Below, one piece after another: positions 1 to 9,210 of a stretch of DNA of 64,000 nucleotides. Within the stretch, counting starts at the first letter, position 1, and each line of letters begins with the position of its first letter. A model generated the notes under the pieces. It was not told the DNA's origin, made no database searches, and saw only the letters and a list, made by a program, of their open reading frames with translations. Location of the stretch: contig NZ_CAFK01000323.1 of NCBI RefSeq assembly GCF_000239815.1, forward strand, positions 29,572 through 93,571, written 5' to 3'. A program made the translations under genes and the position numbers. The DNA is from Bradyrhizobium sp. STM 3843. GTDB lineage: Bacteria; Pseudomonadota; Alphaproteobacteria; Rhizobiales; Xanthobacteraceae.

Positions 1-565
1 AGTCCCTGAAGGTGGCGCCGCGCAGGTTCACGTCGAGTCCCACCAGTCTGTAGAAGCCGGCGGTTTGCGGCATCAGCCGCACCACGTCGGCGCGCCAGAC
101 CACGAGGGCGAGGACGAGGGCGGCCATGGCAGCCGTGAGCGCCGGCAGGTTGAATACGGACTTACCGGCACTGCCTGCGAAATCGGGTCGCTTCAACAGC
201 CTGCGAAACCAGGGCGGACGGCTGCCCCCGCTCTCCGTTTCGTCAAGTTCTGCCGTCGACCAGTCGGCTTGGTTGTCCGTGCTCTCCTCCGGCCAGCCTG
301 CGGCGATCGAAGGACTGTCGACCACCGGAGGGTGGTCGTCGGCCTCATCGTGCGCAAGCGCCTCCCAATTGGCTTCCTCCGGCAGGGCATCGGAATTGCC
401 GGCTTCCGCCATGGCCGGCATCGGTGCGGGCGCCTCGACCGCGTCTTCCGGGTGCGCCAGCCAGACCTCCTTGCAGCGGGAGCAGCGGACAGTGCGGCCG
501 TCCGCACCCAATGTTGCCAGATCGATGGCGTAAGATGTTGTACAATGAGGGCAAACGATGAACAT
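1..565 (-). CDS. MJ0042-type zinc-ribbon membrane protein (partial, runs off the left edge)
   Basis: The frame opens at the ATG at 565 and continues past base 1 without a stop, so only about 188 N-terminal residues are visible. The start carries a zinc ribbon with paired CxxC motifs (CPHC at residues 5-8, CSRC at 28-31), the hallmark of the MJ0042 family. An acidic Ala/Glu-rich linker follows, then one hydrophobic segment near residues 140-160 (LPALTAAMAALVLALVVW) and the beginning of a post-membrane domain. This fits the MJ0042/DUF3426 proteins of alphaproteobacteria, whose function is not established. It is divergent from ftsE, so the two share the 566-954 spacer. Identification is firm at domain level only. 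Confidence 0.85.
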   Translation of the reverse strand, partial: MFIVCPHCTTSYAIDLATLGADGRTVRCSRCKEVWLAHPEDAVEAPAPMPAMAEAGNSDALPEEANWEALAHDEADDHPPVVDSPSIAAGWPEESTDNQADWSTAELDETESGGSRPPWFRRLLKRPDFAGSAGKSVFNLPALTAAMAALVLALVVWRADVVRLMPQTAGFYRLVGLDVNLRGATFRD

Positions 566-730
566 CCAGCCTGTCTCCACCAGCGGCCTTGACCGCGTCG
601 TATCCGGACAGTTCGTGACCAGTGAAGCGGATTTAACCTTCGCGTACGCCTTCCGAGAATCGCAGGCGGCGAAACGTCAAATCCAAAGCTTCACTGGCAT
701 CAATGTGTTATCTAATGTTCCCACGGCGTT

Positions 731-765
731 CACATTCGCAAAATGTGCATCCCGAGGGGGGATGC
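731..765. repeat. two adjacent hairpins in the MJ0042/ftsE spacer
   Basis: The 389-base spacer 566-954 has no convincing gene. It contains two back-to-back perfect inverted repeats: CACATT/AATGTG (731-736 and 742-747, 5-base loop) and GCATCCC/GGGATGC (747-753 and 759-765, 5-base loop), sharing base 747 so that only one can form fully at a time. No T-run follows, so they are poor terminators; a regulatory role for one of the divergent genes is a guess. Confidence 0.4.
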
Positions 766-954
766 GAAAGAGATGCGAATGCCGCCGTCGGACACTAGAA
801 GGACCGCATGACGAACTTTGGAACCTCAGCACGCGGATGGTACATGGTGACCGTTAACGAACCGGAAACCATAACGAGAGCCACATTGGCTGATGCAGCC
901 AAACGCCTGCTTGCGCCCAAGCCGCGCGAGCAAGCTTTCGGACGGAGCTGACGC

Positions 955-1614
955 TTGGTTCGGTTCGAAAATGTCGGATTGCGCTACGGGCTCGGGCCGG
1001 AGATTCTCCGCGACCTGAGCTTCAATGTTCCCGCGCACTCCTTCCAGTTCCTGACCGGGCCCTCCGGCGCCGGCAAGACCTCGCTTTTGAAGCTGCTGTT
1101 CCTGTCCTTGCGGCCGACCCGCGGATTGGTCAACCTGTTCGGCTATGACATCTCGCTGCTCGGCAAGGACGAGATTGCCGATTTGCGCAAGCGGATCGGC
1201 ATCGTGCTGCAGGACTTCCGCCTGCTCGACCACATGACCACCTATGAGAACGTCGCGCTGCCGTTTCGGGTGATGGGCCGCGAGGAGTCCAGTTATCGCA
1301 AGGAGGTCATCGATCTCCTCAAATGGGTGGGCCTGGGCGAGCGCATGGACGCACTTCCGCCAATCCTGTCTGGTGGAGAGAAGCAGCGGGCGGCGATCGC
1401 ACGCGCGGTGATCTCGCGGCCGCAGCTGCTGCTCGCGGACGAGCCGACCGGCAACGTCGATCCGACCTTGGGCCGCCGCCTGTTGCGCCTGTTCATCGAG
1501 CTCAACCGCTCCGGGACCGCGGTCATTATCGCAACCCACGACATCACGCTGATGGACCAGTATGAGGCCCGCCGGCTGGTGCTACATCAGGGACGGCTGC
1601 ACATCTATGAGTAG
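955..1614 (+). CDS. ftsE: cell division ATP-binding protein FtsE
   Basis: ABC-type ATPase that works with FtsX at the division septum to control peptidoglycan hydrolases. The 219 residues hold Walker A GPSGAGKT (35-42), the Q-loop Gln (86), signature LSGGEKQR (138-145), Walker B LLLADEP (158-164) and the switch histidine in ATHD. The start is TTG at 955: it gives a normal FtsE N-terminus and has a GGAG ribosome site at 944-947. The stop overlaps the ftsX start, indicating translational coupling. Length and motif spacing are standard for the family. Confidence 0.96.
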   Translation: MVRFENVGLRYGLGPEILRDLSFNVPAHSFQFLTGPSGAGKTSLLKLLFLSLRPTRGLVNLFGYDISLLGKDEIADLRKRIGIVLQDFRLLDHMTTYENVALPFRVMGREESSYRKEVIDLLKWVGLGERMDALPPILSGGEKQRAAIARAVISRPQLLLADEPTGNVDPTLGRRLLRLFIELNRSGTAVIIATHDITLMDQYEARRLVLHQGRLHIYE

Positions 1615-2575
1615 CGTGGACGATCGCGGCCTTTTGGTCGACCTTGGCGACGAGCGCCCGCAGCTGCCGGCGCAGGCGCGCATCATATCTCCCATCGTGC
1701 CGCGGGCGTCGATCGCCGGCCGCGCGCTGGTCGCGGTGGTCGCGATCATGACTTTTCTTGCCTCGATCACGACCGGCACCGTGATGCTGGTCAGCGAATC
1801 AGCGGCGGAGTGGCAGTCGGAGGTCGCGAGCGAGATCACGGTGCAAGTGCGCCCCAGGACCGGGCGGGATCTCGATCGCGACACCGCGGCGGTGGTGGAC
1901 GCGATGCGGGCCCAGCCCGGGATCGTCGAGACCAAGCCCTTCACCAAGGAGGAATCCGGCAAGCTGCTTGAGCCTTGGCTCGGCAGTGGCCTCTCCTTCG
2001 ACGACCTGCCGGTGCCACGCGTGATCGTTGCGCGGGTTCAGCCCGGCAGCACGTTCGATCTCGCCGGCCTGCGCGAGCGCGTCACCATGATCGCGCCGAA
2101 TGCCAGCGTCGATGATCACCGGGCCTGGATTGACCGGATGCGTTCCATGACCGGAGCCACCTTGCTGGCGGGTATCGGGATTCTCGTGCTGGTCATCGCC
2201 GCCACCATCCTCTCGGTCTCGTTCGCGACCCGCGGTGCGATGGCGGCGAATCGGCCGATTGTGGAGGTCTTGCACTTCGTCGGTGCCGGCGACCGCTACA
2301 TTGCCAATCATTTCCTGCGCCATTTCCTGCAACTCGGCCTCGAGGGCGGCGTGATCGGCGCCGGCATCGCGATGCTCGGCTTCGGCTTCTCCGAGTCGAT
2401 CGCCAACTGGTTCTCGGGCACGCCGGTGGGAGACCAATTCGCGGCGCTGCTCGGCACTTTCTCGCTGCGGCCGCTCGGCTATGTCGTGATCGCGGTGCAG
2501 GCGGTCGTGATCGCGGCCGTCACCGGCTGGGCTGCGCGCCGGACTCTGTTCGCGACGCTTGAGAGCATCGACTGA
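1607..2575 (+). CDS. ftsX: cell division permease FtsX
   Basis: Membrane partner of FtsE. From the ATG at 1607, which overlaps the end of ftsE by eight bases, the product is 322 residues: a short cytoplasmic N-terminus, a first membrane helix at about 34-58, a large extracytoplasmic loop, then three more helices including LLAGIGILVLVIAATILSV and the C-terminal VVIAVQAVVIAAVTGWAA. This is the four-helix FtsX layout. The frame is open upstream to 1562, but the overlap start is preferred. The EX pair is expected to couple ATP hydrolysis to activation of septal amidases or peptidases. Confidence 0.94.
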   Translation: MSSVDDRGLLVDLGDERPQLPAQARIISPIVPRASIAGRALVAVVAIMTFLASITTGTVMLVSESAAEWQSEVASEITVQVRPRTGRDLDRDTAAVVDAMRAQPGIVETKPFTKEESGKLLEPWLGSGLSFDDLPVPRVIVARVQPGSTFDLAGLRERVTMIAPNASVDDHRAWIDRMRSMTGATLLAGIGILVLVIAATILSVSFATRGAMAANRPIVEVLHFVGAGDRYIANHFLRHFLQLGLEGGVIGAGIAMLGFGFSESIANWFSGTPVGDQFAALLGTFSLRPLGYVVIAVQAVVIAAVTGWAARRTLFATLESID

Positions 2576-2697
2576 AGGGACCGGCCCGCTGCCACGCCGG
2601 ATTTCACTTTAGCCAAAAAAAGCCTAAAATCGTCTGCGCCGGAGGTGCGTCTGCGCATACCGCATCATGATCCAAGGAGAGGACCGCCGGACGTCGC

Positions 2698-3411
2698 ATG
2701 GGTTCGCAGACCGACGATACGCCGCCGAGCCCCTCCTTTTTTCGGGTGGTTCGGCGCGGTGTGGCGGGAATGGTGGCCGCGCTGGCGCTGGGCTTTCTGG
2801 TCGCGGCGATCGGCTTTATTGGCTTCCTGTCGCAATTGCGTGGCGCCGAGATCAAGCCGGAGCGCCAGGCCGACGGCATCGTCGTTCTCACCGGCGGCTC
2901 GTCGCGCGTATCGGACGCGGTCGAGCTGTTGGCCAGCGGCTATGGCAGGCGGCTGTTGATCTCGGGCGTGCATCCGACCAACGACGCCAATGACATTTCG
3001 CGCTCGCTGCCCGAGGCGCGGTCGTTCATCGCCTGCTGCGTCGATCTGGATTATTCGGCGATCAATACCCGCAGCAATGCCGCCCAGACCCGGCGCTGGG
3101 CGCATGAGCGCGGCTTCAAGTCGGTGATCGTGGTGACCTCGAACTACCACATGCCGCGCGCGATCGTGGAGCTCTCGCACGCGATGCCGGATATCGATCT
3201 CATTCCCTACGCCGTGGTCGGCGAGCGCTGGCGGGACGAGCCGTGGTGGACCAGCGGTCCCACGTTGCGGCTGCTGTTGTCCGAATATGCGAAATATGTC
3301 GCCGCCGAGGTCAGGGTGCGTCTCGCCGATCTTGGCCTCGATCTCGCGCCGGAGGGCGAACCGCCGAGCGGAGCGCTGGCGCATCGTCCGGCCACGGCGC
3401 AGGCCAATTGA
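2698..3411 (+). CDS. YdcF/ElyC-like DUF218 membrane protein
   Basis: A 237-residue protein with one N-terminal membrane helix (about residues 22-45) followed by a DUF218 domain: GIVVLTGGSSRVSDAVELL, the SNAAQTRRWA segment and TSNYHMPRA are the recognisable stretches. DUF218 proteins such as SanA and ElyC are linked to envelope integrity and lipid-carrier metabolism, but the biochemical activity is uncertain. It sits between ftsEX and plsC on the same strand, 12 bases before plsC, and is probably co-transcribed with it. No terminator is visible between ftsX and this gene. Confidence 0.85.
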   Translation: MGSQTDDTPPSPSFFRVVRRGVAGMVAALALGFLVAAIGFIGFLSQLRGAEIKPERQADGIVVLTGGSSRVSDAVELLASGYGRRLLISGVHPTNDANDISRSLPEARSFIACCVDLDYSAINTRSNAAQTRRWAHERGFKSVIVVTSNYHMPRAIVELSHAMPDIDLIPYAVVGERWRDEPWWTSGPTLRLLLSEYAKYVAAEVRVRLADLGLDLAPEGEPPSGALAHRPATAQAN

Positions 3412-3423
3412 ACAGGATGTGCG

Positions 3424-4191
3424 ATGGTTTCGATCTTTCTGCGTTCGCTGGTGTTCAACATCCTGTTCTATCCGGTGTTCATCTTCTGGGCGCTGGTGGC
3501 GCTGCCGACCCTTGCGATGCCCCGGAAGGCCTTGATGCGCGTCGCCAATTGGTGGGGGCAGACCAACATCCTGTTGATGCGCGTGATCTGCAACATCAGG
3601 GTCGAATATCGCGGCGTCGAGAAGATCCCGAAGGGTCCTTTGATCGTCGCCGCCAAGCATCAGTCGATGTGGGAGACCATCTCGCTGTTGCACTTCTTCG
3701 ACGAGCCATTCTTCGTGCTCAAGCGCGAGCTTAGGCGCATTCCGATCTTCGGCCTCTTCCTGATGAAGGCCGACATGGTTGCGATCGACCGCAGCGCCGG
3801 CAGGCGCGCCTTGATGCAGGTCGTGCGCCGCGCATCCGAGGAGGTGAAACGCGGACGCCAGTTCGTGATCTTTCCGGAGGGCACGCGCCGGCCGCCCGGC
3901 GCACCGCCGCATTATAAGGCCGGCGTTGGCCTGATCTACGTCGATTGTGGCGTGCCGTGCCTGCCGGTCGCGCTCAATTCCGGCCTGTTCTGGCCGCGCA
4001 ACTCTTTCATGCGTTATCCCGGCACGCTGGTCGTCGAATTCCTCGATCCGCTGCCGCCGGGGCTGCCGCGCGAGGAGTTTCTCTCCCGTGTCGAAACCGC
4101 GATCGAGGATGCGACCAATCGTCTCGTCGCTGCGGGCGAGGCGGAGCAGGCGCAGCTGTTCGGGCGTGTGCCGCAGGCGGCCAAGGCGTGA
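3424..4191 (+). CDS. plsC: 1-acyl-sn-glycerol-3-phosphate acyltransferase
   Basis: Transfers an acyl chain to lysophosphatidic acid at the inner membrane, giving phosphatidic acid. The 255-residue protein has an N-terminal hydrophobic helix (about 5-30), then the PlsC domain: motif I reads KHQSMWE (His79 and Glu84, an HX4E form where HX4D is the commoner version) and motif III is FPEGTR (150-155). It follows the YdcF-like gene closely and converges on the ChaC-like gene with only four bases between stop codons. A lipid-modifying paralogue such as OlsA cannot be excluded from sequence alone. Confidence 0.9.
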   Translation: MVSIFLRSLVFNILFYPVFIFWALVALPTLAMPRKALMRVANWWGQTNILLMRVICNIRVEYRGVEKIPKGPLIVAAKHQSMWETISLLHFFDEPFFVLKRELRRIPIFGLFLMKADMVAIDRSAGRRALMQVVRRASEEVKRGRQFVIFPEGTRRPPGAPPHYKAGVGLIYVDCGVPCLPVALNSGLFWPRNSFMRYPGTLVVEFLDPLPPGLPREEFLSRVETAIEDATNRLVAAGEAEQAQLFGRVPQAAKA

Positions 4192-4195
4192 GGTG

Positions 4196-4825
4196 TTATG
4201 CTCCGTCTTGCGGTGGATGCCGCGCATGGCCGTCGTCGTGCAGCATCAGCGCCAGCCGATGCAGCTGCGCGTCGCGAAAGCCTTGGGCTTCGATCGCCTT
4301 CACGGTCGAGAGCACATACTCGCGATTGGGGCCGGATTGGCCGTGGCCCTGCCGCACGTGGCGGAGCTGCTCGACTGGCGACAGCCGGCCGGCATATTGC
4401 ACGTGACCACGATCGACCACATAGGTCAGCGCGCTCACCCGCTGGCGGGCCTCGTTCTCGAGCCACACCGAGCGCTTCACCTCGCGATAGACCGACGTGA
4501 CCTGCTCGCGTGCGCGCAGATAGGCGATCACCGTTTCGCGGTCCTGTTCCTTGACTCGGAACGCGATCCCCCGGCACGCGCCACCGCGGTCAAGCCCGAG
4601 CACCAGCCCCGGTTTCTCCGGTGTGCCGCGATGAACGAAGGAATACACACACAGCGCGCGATGCTCACCGATCAGCCGCGCCGGAACCTGCTCGACGAAA
4701 TCGAACCCGGGCCGCCACATCAACGAGCCATAACCAAAGACCCAGAGATCGCCATGAGGGAATTCGCTCTCAGACAGGTTCATTGTCGCCATAAGATTAG
4801 GAGCCCCATGCTGGCCGATGCGCAT
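4196..4825 (-). CDS. ChaC-like gamma-glutamylcyclotransferase
   Basis: Predicted to cleave gamma-glutamyl groups (glutathione in characterised ChaC proteins) to 5-oxoproline. The FGYGSLMWRPG stretch (residues 30-40) is the family's substrate-binding loop, and Glu107 in AYLRAREQ fits the catalytic acid. The frame opens at 4825, but a second in-frame ATG at 4792 is equally credible and gives 198 residues. It converges on plsC, and no partner gene on its own strand suggests an operon. Confidence 0.88.
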   Translation of the reverse strand: MRIGQHGAPNLMATMNLSESEFPHGDLWVFGYGSLMWRPGFDFVEQVPARLIGEHRALCVYSFVHRGTPEKPGLVLGLDRGGACRGIAFRVKEQDRETVIAYLRAREQVTSVYREVKRSVWLENEARQRVSALTYVVDRGHVQYAGRLSPVEQLRHVRQGHGQSGPNREYVLSTVKAIEAQGFRDAQLHRLALMLHDDGHARHPPQDGA

Positions 4826-4891
4826 TCGTTAACTTAAATACACAATCCGTGATCGCCGAATTGCCAAAATTGCTCCGCAAAGGGTCCCCGC

Positions 4892-6076
4892 ATGTCCGAT
4901 ATGAGGTCAGCGCCGCGCAGGCGCCCGCTGTGGGGGCTTTTCATCGCTCCCGTTCTGCTCCTGATCGCCGCCGTGGCGTGGAGCGCATTCTGGTTTTTTG
5001 CCGCTTCGCAGGTCGATGTCCAGGCCGATGCCTGGCGTGCGCGCGAGGCGAAGTCCGGACGCGTCTATGATTGCGCGCGGCATTCGGTCGCCGGCTTCCC
5101 GTTCCGGCTCGAGGTCCGCTGCGAGGATCCGAGCGTCTCGCTGTTCGGGCAGGCGGCCCGCATCCCGCTGATGACAGCCAAGCTCGGCGAGATCCTGGTC
5201 GTCGCGCAGGTCTATGACCCGAAACGTCTGATCGCCGAATTCACGGGACCCGCGGCGATTTCGAACGGCAGCGATCCTGCGTCCTTCGCGGTGAACTGGC
5301 GGCTCGGCGAGGCCAGTGTCTACGGCTTGCCTGTCGCGCCGGAGCGTGGAGCACTGGTGTTCGACAATCCCACGATCGATCGGATCGATGGAGCCAACCA
5401 GGTCCCGCTTGCGCGCGCTGATCATGTCGAATTGCACGGCCGCCTTGCCGAGGGATCGCCGACGGATCATCCGGTGATCGAGACCGCGCTGCAGATCGCG
5501 AGCGGAAGCATTCAGGGCAGCCATCCGCTGCTCGCCGAACCCTTCAATGCCGACATTCAGACGCGGCTCTCTGGGCTGAAGGATTTCCGGCCAAAACCGT
5601 GGCCGGAGCGGTTTCGGGAGATCCAGGCTGCGGGCGGGCATGTCGAGATCGTGCAGTCGCGGATTCAGCAGGGCGAATTGCTTGCCGTGGCCTCGGGCAC
5701 GCTCAGCCTCACACCGAATGGCAATATCGATGGTGAGCTGCAGATGACCGTTGCGGGGATGGAGAAGGTGATCCCGGCGTTGGGTATCGACAAGATGCTC
5801 GACAGCGGCGTGCCGCAGTCGACGCTCGATCGCGTCGCTCCCGGCGTGAAGTCGCAGGATCTCAACAATCTGTTCGGCGCGCTGGACCGCGCGATTCCAG
5901 GGCTCGGCAAAGTCGTCAAGCAAAATGCCAATGCCGGCGTCGCTGCCAGCATCAACGCGCTGGGCAAGGAAGCCGTGCTCGAAGGGCGCAAGGCGCGCAC
6001 ATTCCCGTTGCGCATCTCCGATGGCGCGGTCGTGCTTGGCCCGTTCAAGGTCGCGCAGATCCCGCCACTGTTTTAG
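4892..6076 (+). CDS. DUF2125 membrane-anchored protein
   Basis: A 394-residue protein with a basic N-terminus, one membrane helix (about residues 13-37) and a long beta-rich region with the CARHSVAGFPFRLEVRCEDP segment characteristic of DUF2125. The domain is widespread in alphaproteobacteria and of unknown function; its topology suggests a periplasmic protein anchored in the inner membrane. It is divergent from the ChaC gene and convergent with tyrC. Confidence 0.87.
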   Translation: MSDMRSAPRRRPLWGLFIAPVLLLIAAVAWSAFWFFAASQVDVQADAWRAREAKSGRVYDCARHSVAGFPFRLEVRCEDPSVSLFGQAARIPLMTAKLGEILVVAQVYDPKRLIAEFTGPAAISNGSDPASFAVNWRLGEASVYGLPVAPERGALVFDNPTIDRIDGANQVPLARADHVELHGRLAEGSPTDHPVIETALQIASGSIQGSHPLLAEPFNADIQTRLSGLKDFRPKPWPERFREIQAAGGHVEIVQSRIQQGELLAVASGTLSLTPNGNIDGELQMTVAGMEKVIPALGIDKMLDSGVPQSTLDRVAPGVKSQDLNNLFGALDRAIPGLGKVVKQNANAGVAASINALGKEAVLEGRKARTFPLRISDGAVVLGPFKVAQIPPLF

Positions 6077-6100
6077 CAGGAGCTGCGCGGGTCTCAGCCC

Positions 6101-7036
6101 TTACGGCTGCTTGATCTGCGGATGCGGTCGGCCGAAATCGGGCGCGGCGGAATCTTGACCGATCTCGACGATGCCGCGACGGATCGCGCGGGTTCGGGCG
6201 AAATGATCGAACAGCGCCTGGCCGTCGCCGCGACGGATCGCGCGGGTCAGCTTGGCGAGATCCTCATTGAAGGTGCCGAGCATCTCCAACACGGCGTCCT
6301 TGTTGTTCAAGAATACGTCGCGCCACATCGTCGGATCAGAGGCCGCGATGCGGGTGAAGTCGCGGAATCCGCCGGCGGAAAACTTGATCACCTCGGATTC
6401 CGTGACCTGCGCGAGTTCGTCGGCCGTGCCGACGATCGTGTAGGCGATCAGATGCGGAAGATGGCTGGTGATCGCGAGCACGAGATCATGATGATCGGGC
6501 GTCATGATCTCGACCTTGGCGCCGAGCGCAGCCCAAAATGCGCGAAGCCGGTCGACTGCACCGGCGTCGACCCCTTCCGGCGGGGTCAGGATGCACCAGC
6601 GGTTGATGAAGAGCTCCGCAAAACCCGAATCAGGCCCGGAATTCTCGGTGCCTGCGACGGGATGCGCCGGAACGAAATGAACCTCTTTCGGCAGGTGCGG
6701 CGCCATGTCGCGGACGATGGCGCCCTTGACCGAGCCGACATCGGAGACGATCGCGCCCGGCTTGAGGTGGCCAGCGATCTCCTGCGCGACAGGCCCGCAG
6801 GCGCCGACGGGAATGCAGAGGATGACGAGGTCGGCACCATCCGCGGCTTCCGCATTGCTCGCGACCACCCGATCGACAATGCCAAGTTCGGCGATGCGCG
6901 CGCGCGTCTTCTCCGAGCGTGCCGTCGTGATGATCTCGCCGGCCAGACCGTGCGCGCGTGCGGCGCGGGCGATCGAGCCGCCGATCAGGCCAAAGCCGAT
7001 CAGGGCGAGGCGCTCGAATTTCGGCGATGCGTTCAC
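6101..7036 (-). CDS. tyrC: prephenate/arogenate dehydrogenase
   Basis: NAD(P)-dependent oxidative decarboxylation of prephenate or arogenate in tyrosine synthesis. The 311-residue protein begins with a Rossmann fold (GFGLIGGS, residues 14-21) and contains the active-site stretch HPVAGTENSG plus a helical C-terminal TyrA domain. The start overlaps the upstream aminotransferase by four bases (ATGA at 7033-7036). Following a chorismate mutase and an aminotransferase, it forms a compact tyrosine-branch operon. Substrate preference cannot be read from sequence. Confidence 0.93.
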   Translation of the reverse strand: MNASPKFERLALIGFGLIGGSIARAARAHGLAGEIITTARSEKTRARIAELGIVDRVVASNAEAADGADLVILCIPVGACGPVAQEIAGHLKPGAIVSDVGSVKGAIVRDMAPHLPKEVHFVPAHPVAGTENSGPDSGFAELFINRWCILTPPEGVDAGAVDRLRAFWAALGAKVEIMTPDHHDLVLAITSHLPHLIAYTIVGTADELAQVTESEVIKFSAGGFRDFTRIAASDPTMWRDVFLNNKDAVLEMLGTFNEDLAKLTRAIRRGDGQALFDHFARTRAIRRGIVEIGQDSAAPDFGRPHPQIKQP

Positions 7037-8130
7037 TTCGGCCCCATGAATTCGCGCAAGGCGTCCACCACCAGGCGATTGGCTTCTTCGGTGCCGATCG
7101 TCATGCGCAGCGCATGCGTAAGTTTGTAGTTGCCGAGCGCGCGCAGCACCAGGCCACGCCGGGTCAGGAACTCGTCGGCCTCGGCGGCGGTCTTGCCCTT
7201 CTCGGCCGGGAAGTGGATCAGGACGAAGTTCGTCACGCTCGGCGTGACTTTCAGGCCGAGCTTGCCGATCTCCTCAGACAGCCAATTGCGCCATGTCTCG
7301 GTGTGGGTTTTCGACATCTGCACATGCGCGGTGTCCTCGATCGCAGCCACGGCTGCGAGCATCGCCGGCGTGGAGACGTTGAACGGGCCGCGAATCCGGT
7401 TCACCGCATCGATGATGTGGGCCGGGCCGAACATCCAGCCGACGCGCAGCGCTGCAAGACCGTGGATCTTGGAGAACGTGTGCGTGACCACGGTGTTCTC
7501 TGTGGTGGCGACGAGCTCGATGCCGAGCTCATAATCGTTCCGCGACACGTAGTCGGAATAGGCCGCATCCAGCACCAGCACGACATGCGACGGCAGGCCG
7601 GCGCGCAGGCGCTTCACCTCGTCGAATGGAATATAGGTGCCGGTTGGATTGTTCGGATTGGCCAGCCACACCAGCTTGGTGCGCGGTGTAACCGCATTCA
7701 AGATTGCGTCGACATCGCAGGTGAACTCGCGCTCGGCTGCGACCACGTTCTTAGCGCCGCAGGCCATGGTCGCGATCGGATAAACCAGAAAGCCGTGCGT
7801 GGTCGAAATCGCCTCGTCGCCGTGGCTGAGATAGGTGTGCGCGAGCAGATTGAGGATCTCGTCAGAACCGGCGCCGCAAACGATGCGGTCGGGATCGAGG
7901 CCGAAGGCGCGGCCGATCGCTTCGCGCAGCACCCGGGAGGTGCCTTCGGGATAGTCCTCCAGATGACCAGCCGCACTCTTGTACGCCTCGATCGCCTTCG
8001 GTGATGGCCCAAACGGGGTCTCATTGGCCGAAAGCTTGAACACCTTGCGGCCCGGCTCCGGCTTCGGGCTCTTGCCGGGCGTGTAGGGCGCAATATCGAG
8101 GATGCCGGGATTCGGCACGGGGCGGGACAT
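7033..8130 (-). CDS. hisC: histidinol-phosphate / aromatic aminotransferase
   Basis: Class I/II PLP-dependent aminotransferase of 365 residues. Visible family marks are the substrate loop LSANETPFGPS, NPNNPTG near the PLP pocket, and the PLP-binding lysine in TFSKIHGLAALRVGW. HisC-family enzymes of alphaproteobacteria often act on both imidazole acetol phosphate and aromatic keto acids. Here the gene lies between chorismate mutase and tyrC, overlapping tyrC by four bases, which favours a role in Tyr/Phe synthesis, alone or together with histidine synthesis. Confidence 0.93.
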   Translation of the reverse strand: MSRPVPNPGILDIAPYTPGKSPKPEPGRKVFKLSANETPFGPSPKAIEAYKSAAGHLEDYPEGTSRVLREAIGRAFGLDPDRIVCGAGSDEILNLLAHTYLSHGDEAISTTHGFLVYPIATMACGAKNVVAAEREFTCDVDAILNAVTPRTKLVWLANPNNPTGTYIPFDEVKRLRAGLPSHVVLVLDAAYSDYVSRNDYELGIELVATTENTVVTHTFSKIHGLAALRVGWMFGPAHIIDAVNRIRGPFNVSTPAMLAAVAAIEDTAHVQMSKTHTETWRNWLSEEIGKLGLKVTPSVTNFVLIHFPAEKGKTAAEADEFLTRRGLVLRALGNYKLTHALRMTIGTEEANRLVVDALREFMGPK

Positions 8131-8172
8131 CTCAAGACTCCGGAGGTAACAGGGCGGCCAGAGGCTCAGGCC

Positions 8173-9006
8173 CTAGCTCGGGACCGTATAGCGCTTTGCA
8201 TGGCCGCCGACGAGGGCCGTCGAGCGCACTGAGGCGCCCGCCGCGATCAGGGCTGCCCTGATCTTTTCGAGGCTCGAGGGGGCCTCGATCGAGACCAGAA
8301 GGGCGGCGCTGTCGAAGGCGGTATCCGGCACCGTTACGATATCGGCCAGAGGCGATAGCGCCCGCGCGACCTGGGCATTCCATCCGGAGACGCGGATGCT
8401 CCAGGTCTCGACTTCCAGCAGCAGCGCGTCGTCGGCCACGCGCGAGATCGCAAACACGGGCAGCGCCGCCGGATGATCAGCGCGCTCCAGGAATGGCAGC
8501 CGGGCGATGATCTTCGGCGCGCCGACCGGCTCGAGCGCGATCCACCACGGCGTATGCCCCGATGTCACCGAGACCAGCGCCAGATCGCCCTTGGATTTCG
8601 CCACCGCTTCGACCGCGGCCTGGGCGCTGAAATGCGCCACATAAGGCACCAGGAAGCCGAAATGGAACCGCGCGGAATCGCGCATCGCAGCCTCGCCGAC
8701 CGAGACGTCGGCATGCACGGAAAACGGCGCCTGCACATACGTGAACGTGGACACGATCACGCGCCAGATGCTCTCGACCGTATCGAGCGGCAGAATGCCG
8801 CGATGGCGCTGAACCAGGCGCTTCATCATGTCGGCTTCGCGCGCCGGGCGGAAGGCCGAGCCGACCTCCTGCGTCTTCTTCACCTGGATCAGCCGATCGA
8901 TGATGTCGCCGCGCCTCATCAACAGCTGATGCATCTGCTCGTCGATCGCATCGATCTCCTTGCGCAGATCCGTAAGCGAGGGCGGGGCGGGAGGCGTCTC
9001 GGGCAT
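8173..9006 (-). CDS. chorismate mutase fused to a degenerate prephenate-dehydratase/ACT-like region
   Basis: Converts chorismate to prephenate. The start at 9006 (MPETPPAPP) is preferred over an in-frame ATG at 9072 because the preceding residues are unlike the family. The N-terminal ~90 residues are an AroQ-type mutase (LTDLRKEIDAIDEQMHQLL, then VKK and the PAREADMMKRL segment). The remaining ~180 residues are not needed for mutase activity. They loosely follow a P-protein: a VEAVAKSKGDLALVSV stretch resembles the dehydratase core, and the C-terminal beta-alpha pattern resembles an ACT domain, but conserved dehydratase motifs are absent. First gene of the operon with hisC and tyrC. The mutase call is secure; the C-terminal reading is inference. 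Confidence 0.85.
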   Translation of the reverse strand: MPETPPAPPSLTDLRKEIDAIDEQMHQLLMRRGDIIDRLIQVKKTQEVGSAFRPAREADMMKRLVQRHRGILPLDTVESIWRVIVSTFTYVQAPFSVHADVSVGEAAMRDSARFHFGFLVPYVAHFSAQAAVEAVAKSKGDLALVSVTSGHTPWWIALEPVGAPKIIARLPFLERADHPAALPVFAISRVADDALLLEVETWSIRVSGWNAQVARALSPLADIVTVPDTAFDSAALLVSIEAPSSLEKIRAALIAAGASVRSTALVGGHAKRYTVPS

Positions 9007-9210
9007 CGCGCGATAATCTCTATGCTGCATGCAACGCCTGCTGCGCGGCAGGCCTTTGTCGTTCTGTCCCATCGATGAGGTCTGCGCAACACCAAGTTTA
9101 CCCCGCGCTGCTTGGCTTTCAGAATTGCTACAGCTGCAACGTCAGCGGGATGCCGTTAACCACCGCTCGCCTTGACGTCGGTCGTGCGCGGGACTAGGTT
9201 AATGCCTGTT

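Noticed and set aside
2665..4227. Long minus-strand open frame (over 500 codons) opposite the YdcF-like gene and plsC
   Set aside because: Antisense shadow of two well-conserved genes in high-GC DNA; His/Arg/Gln-rich composition and no domain.
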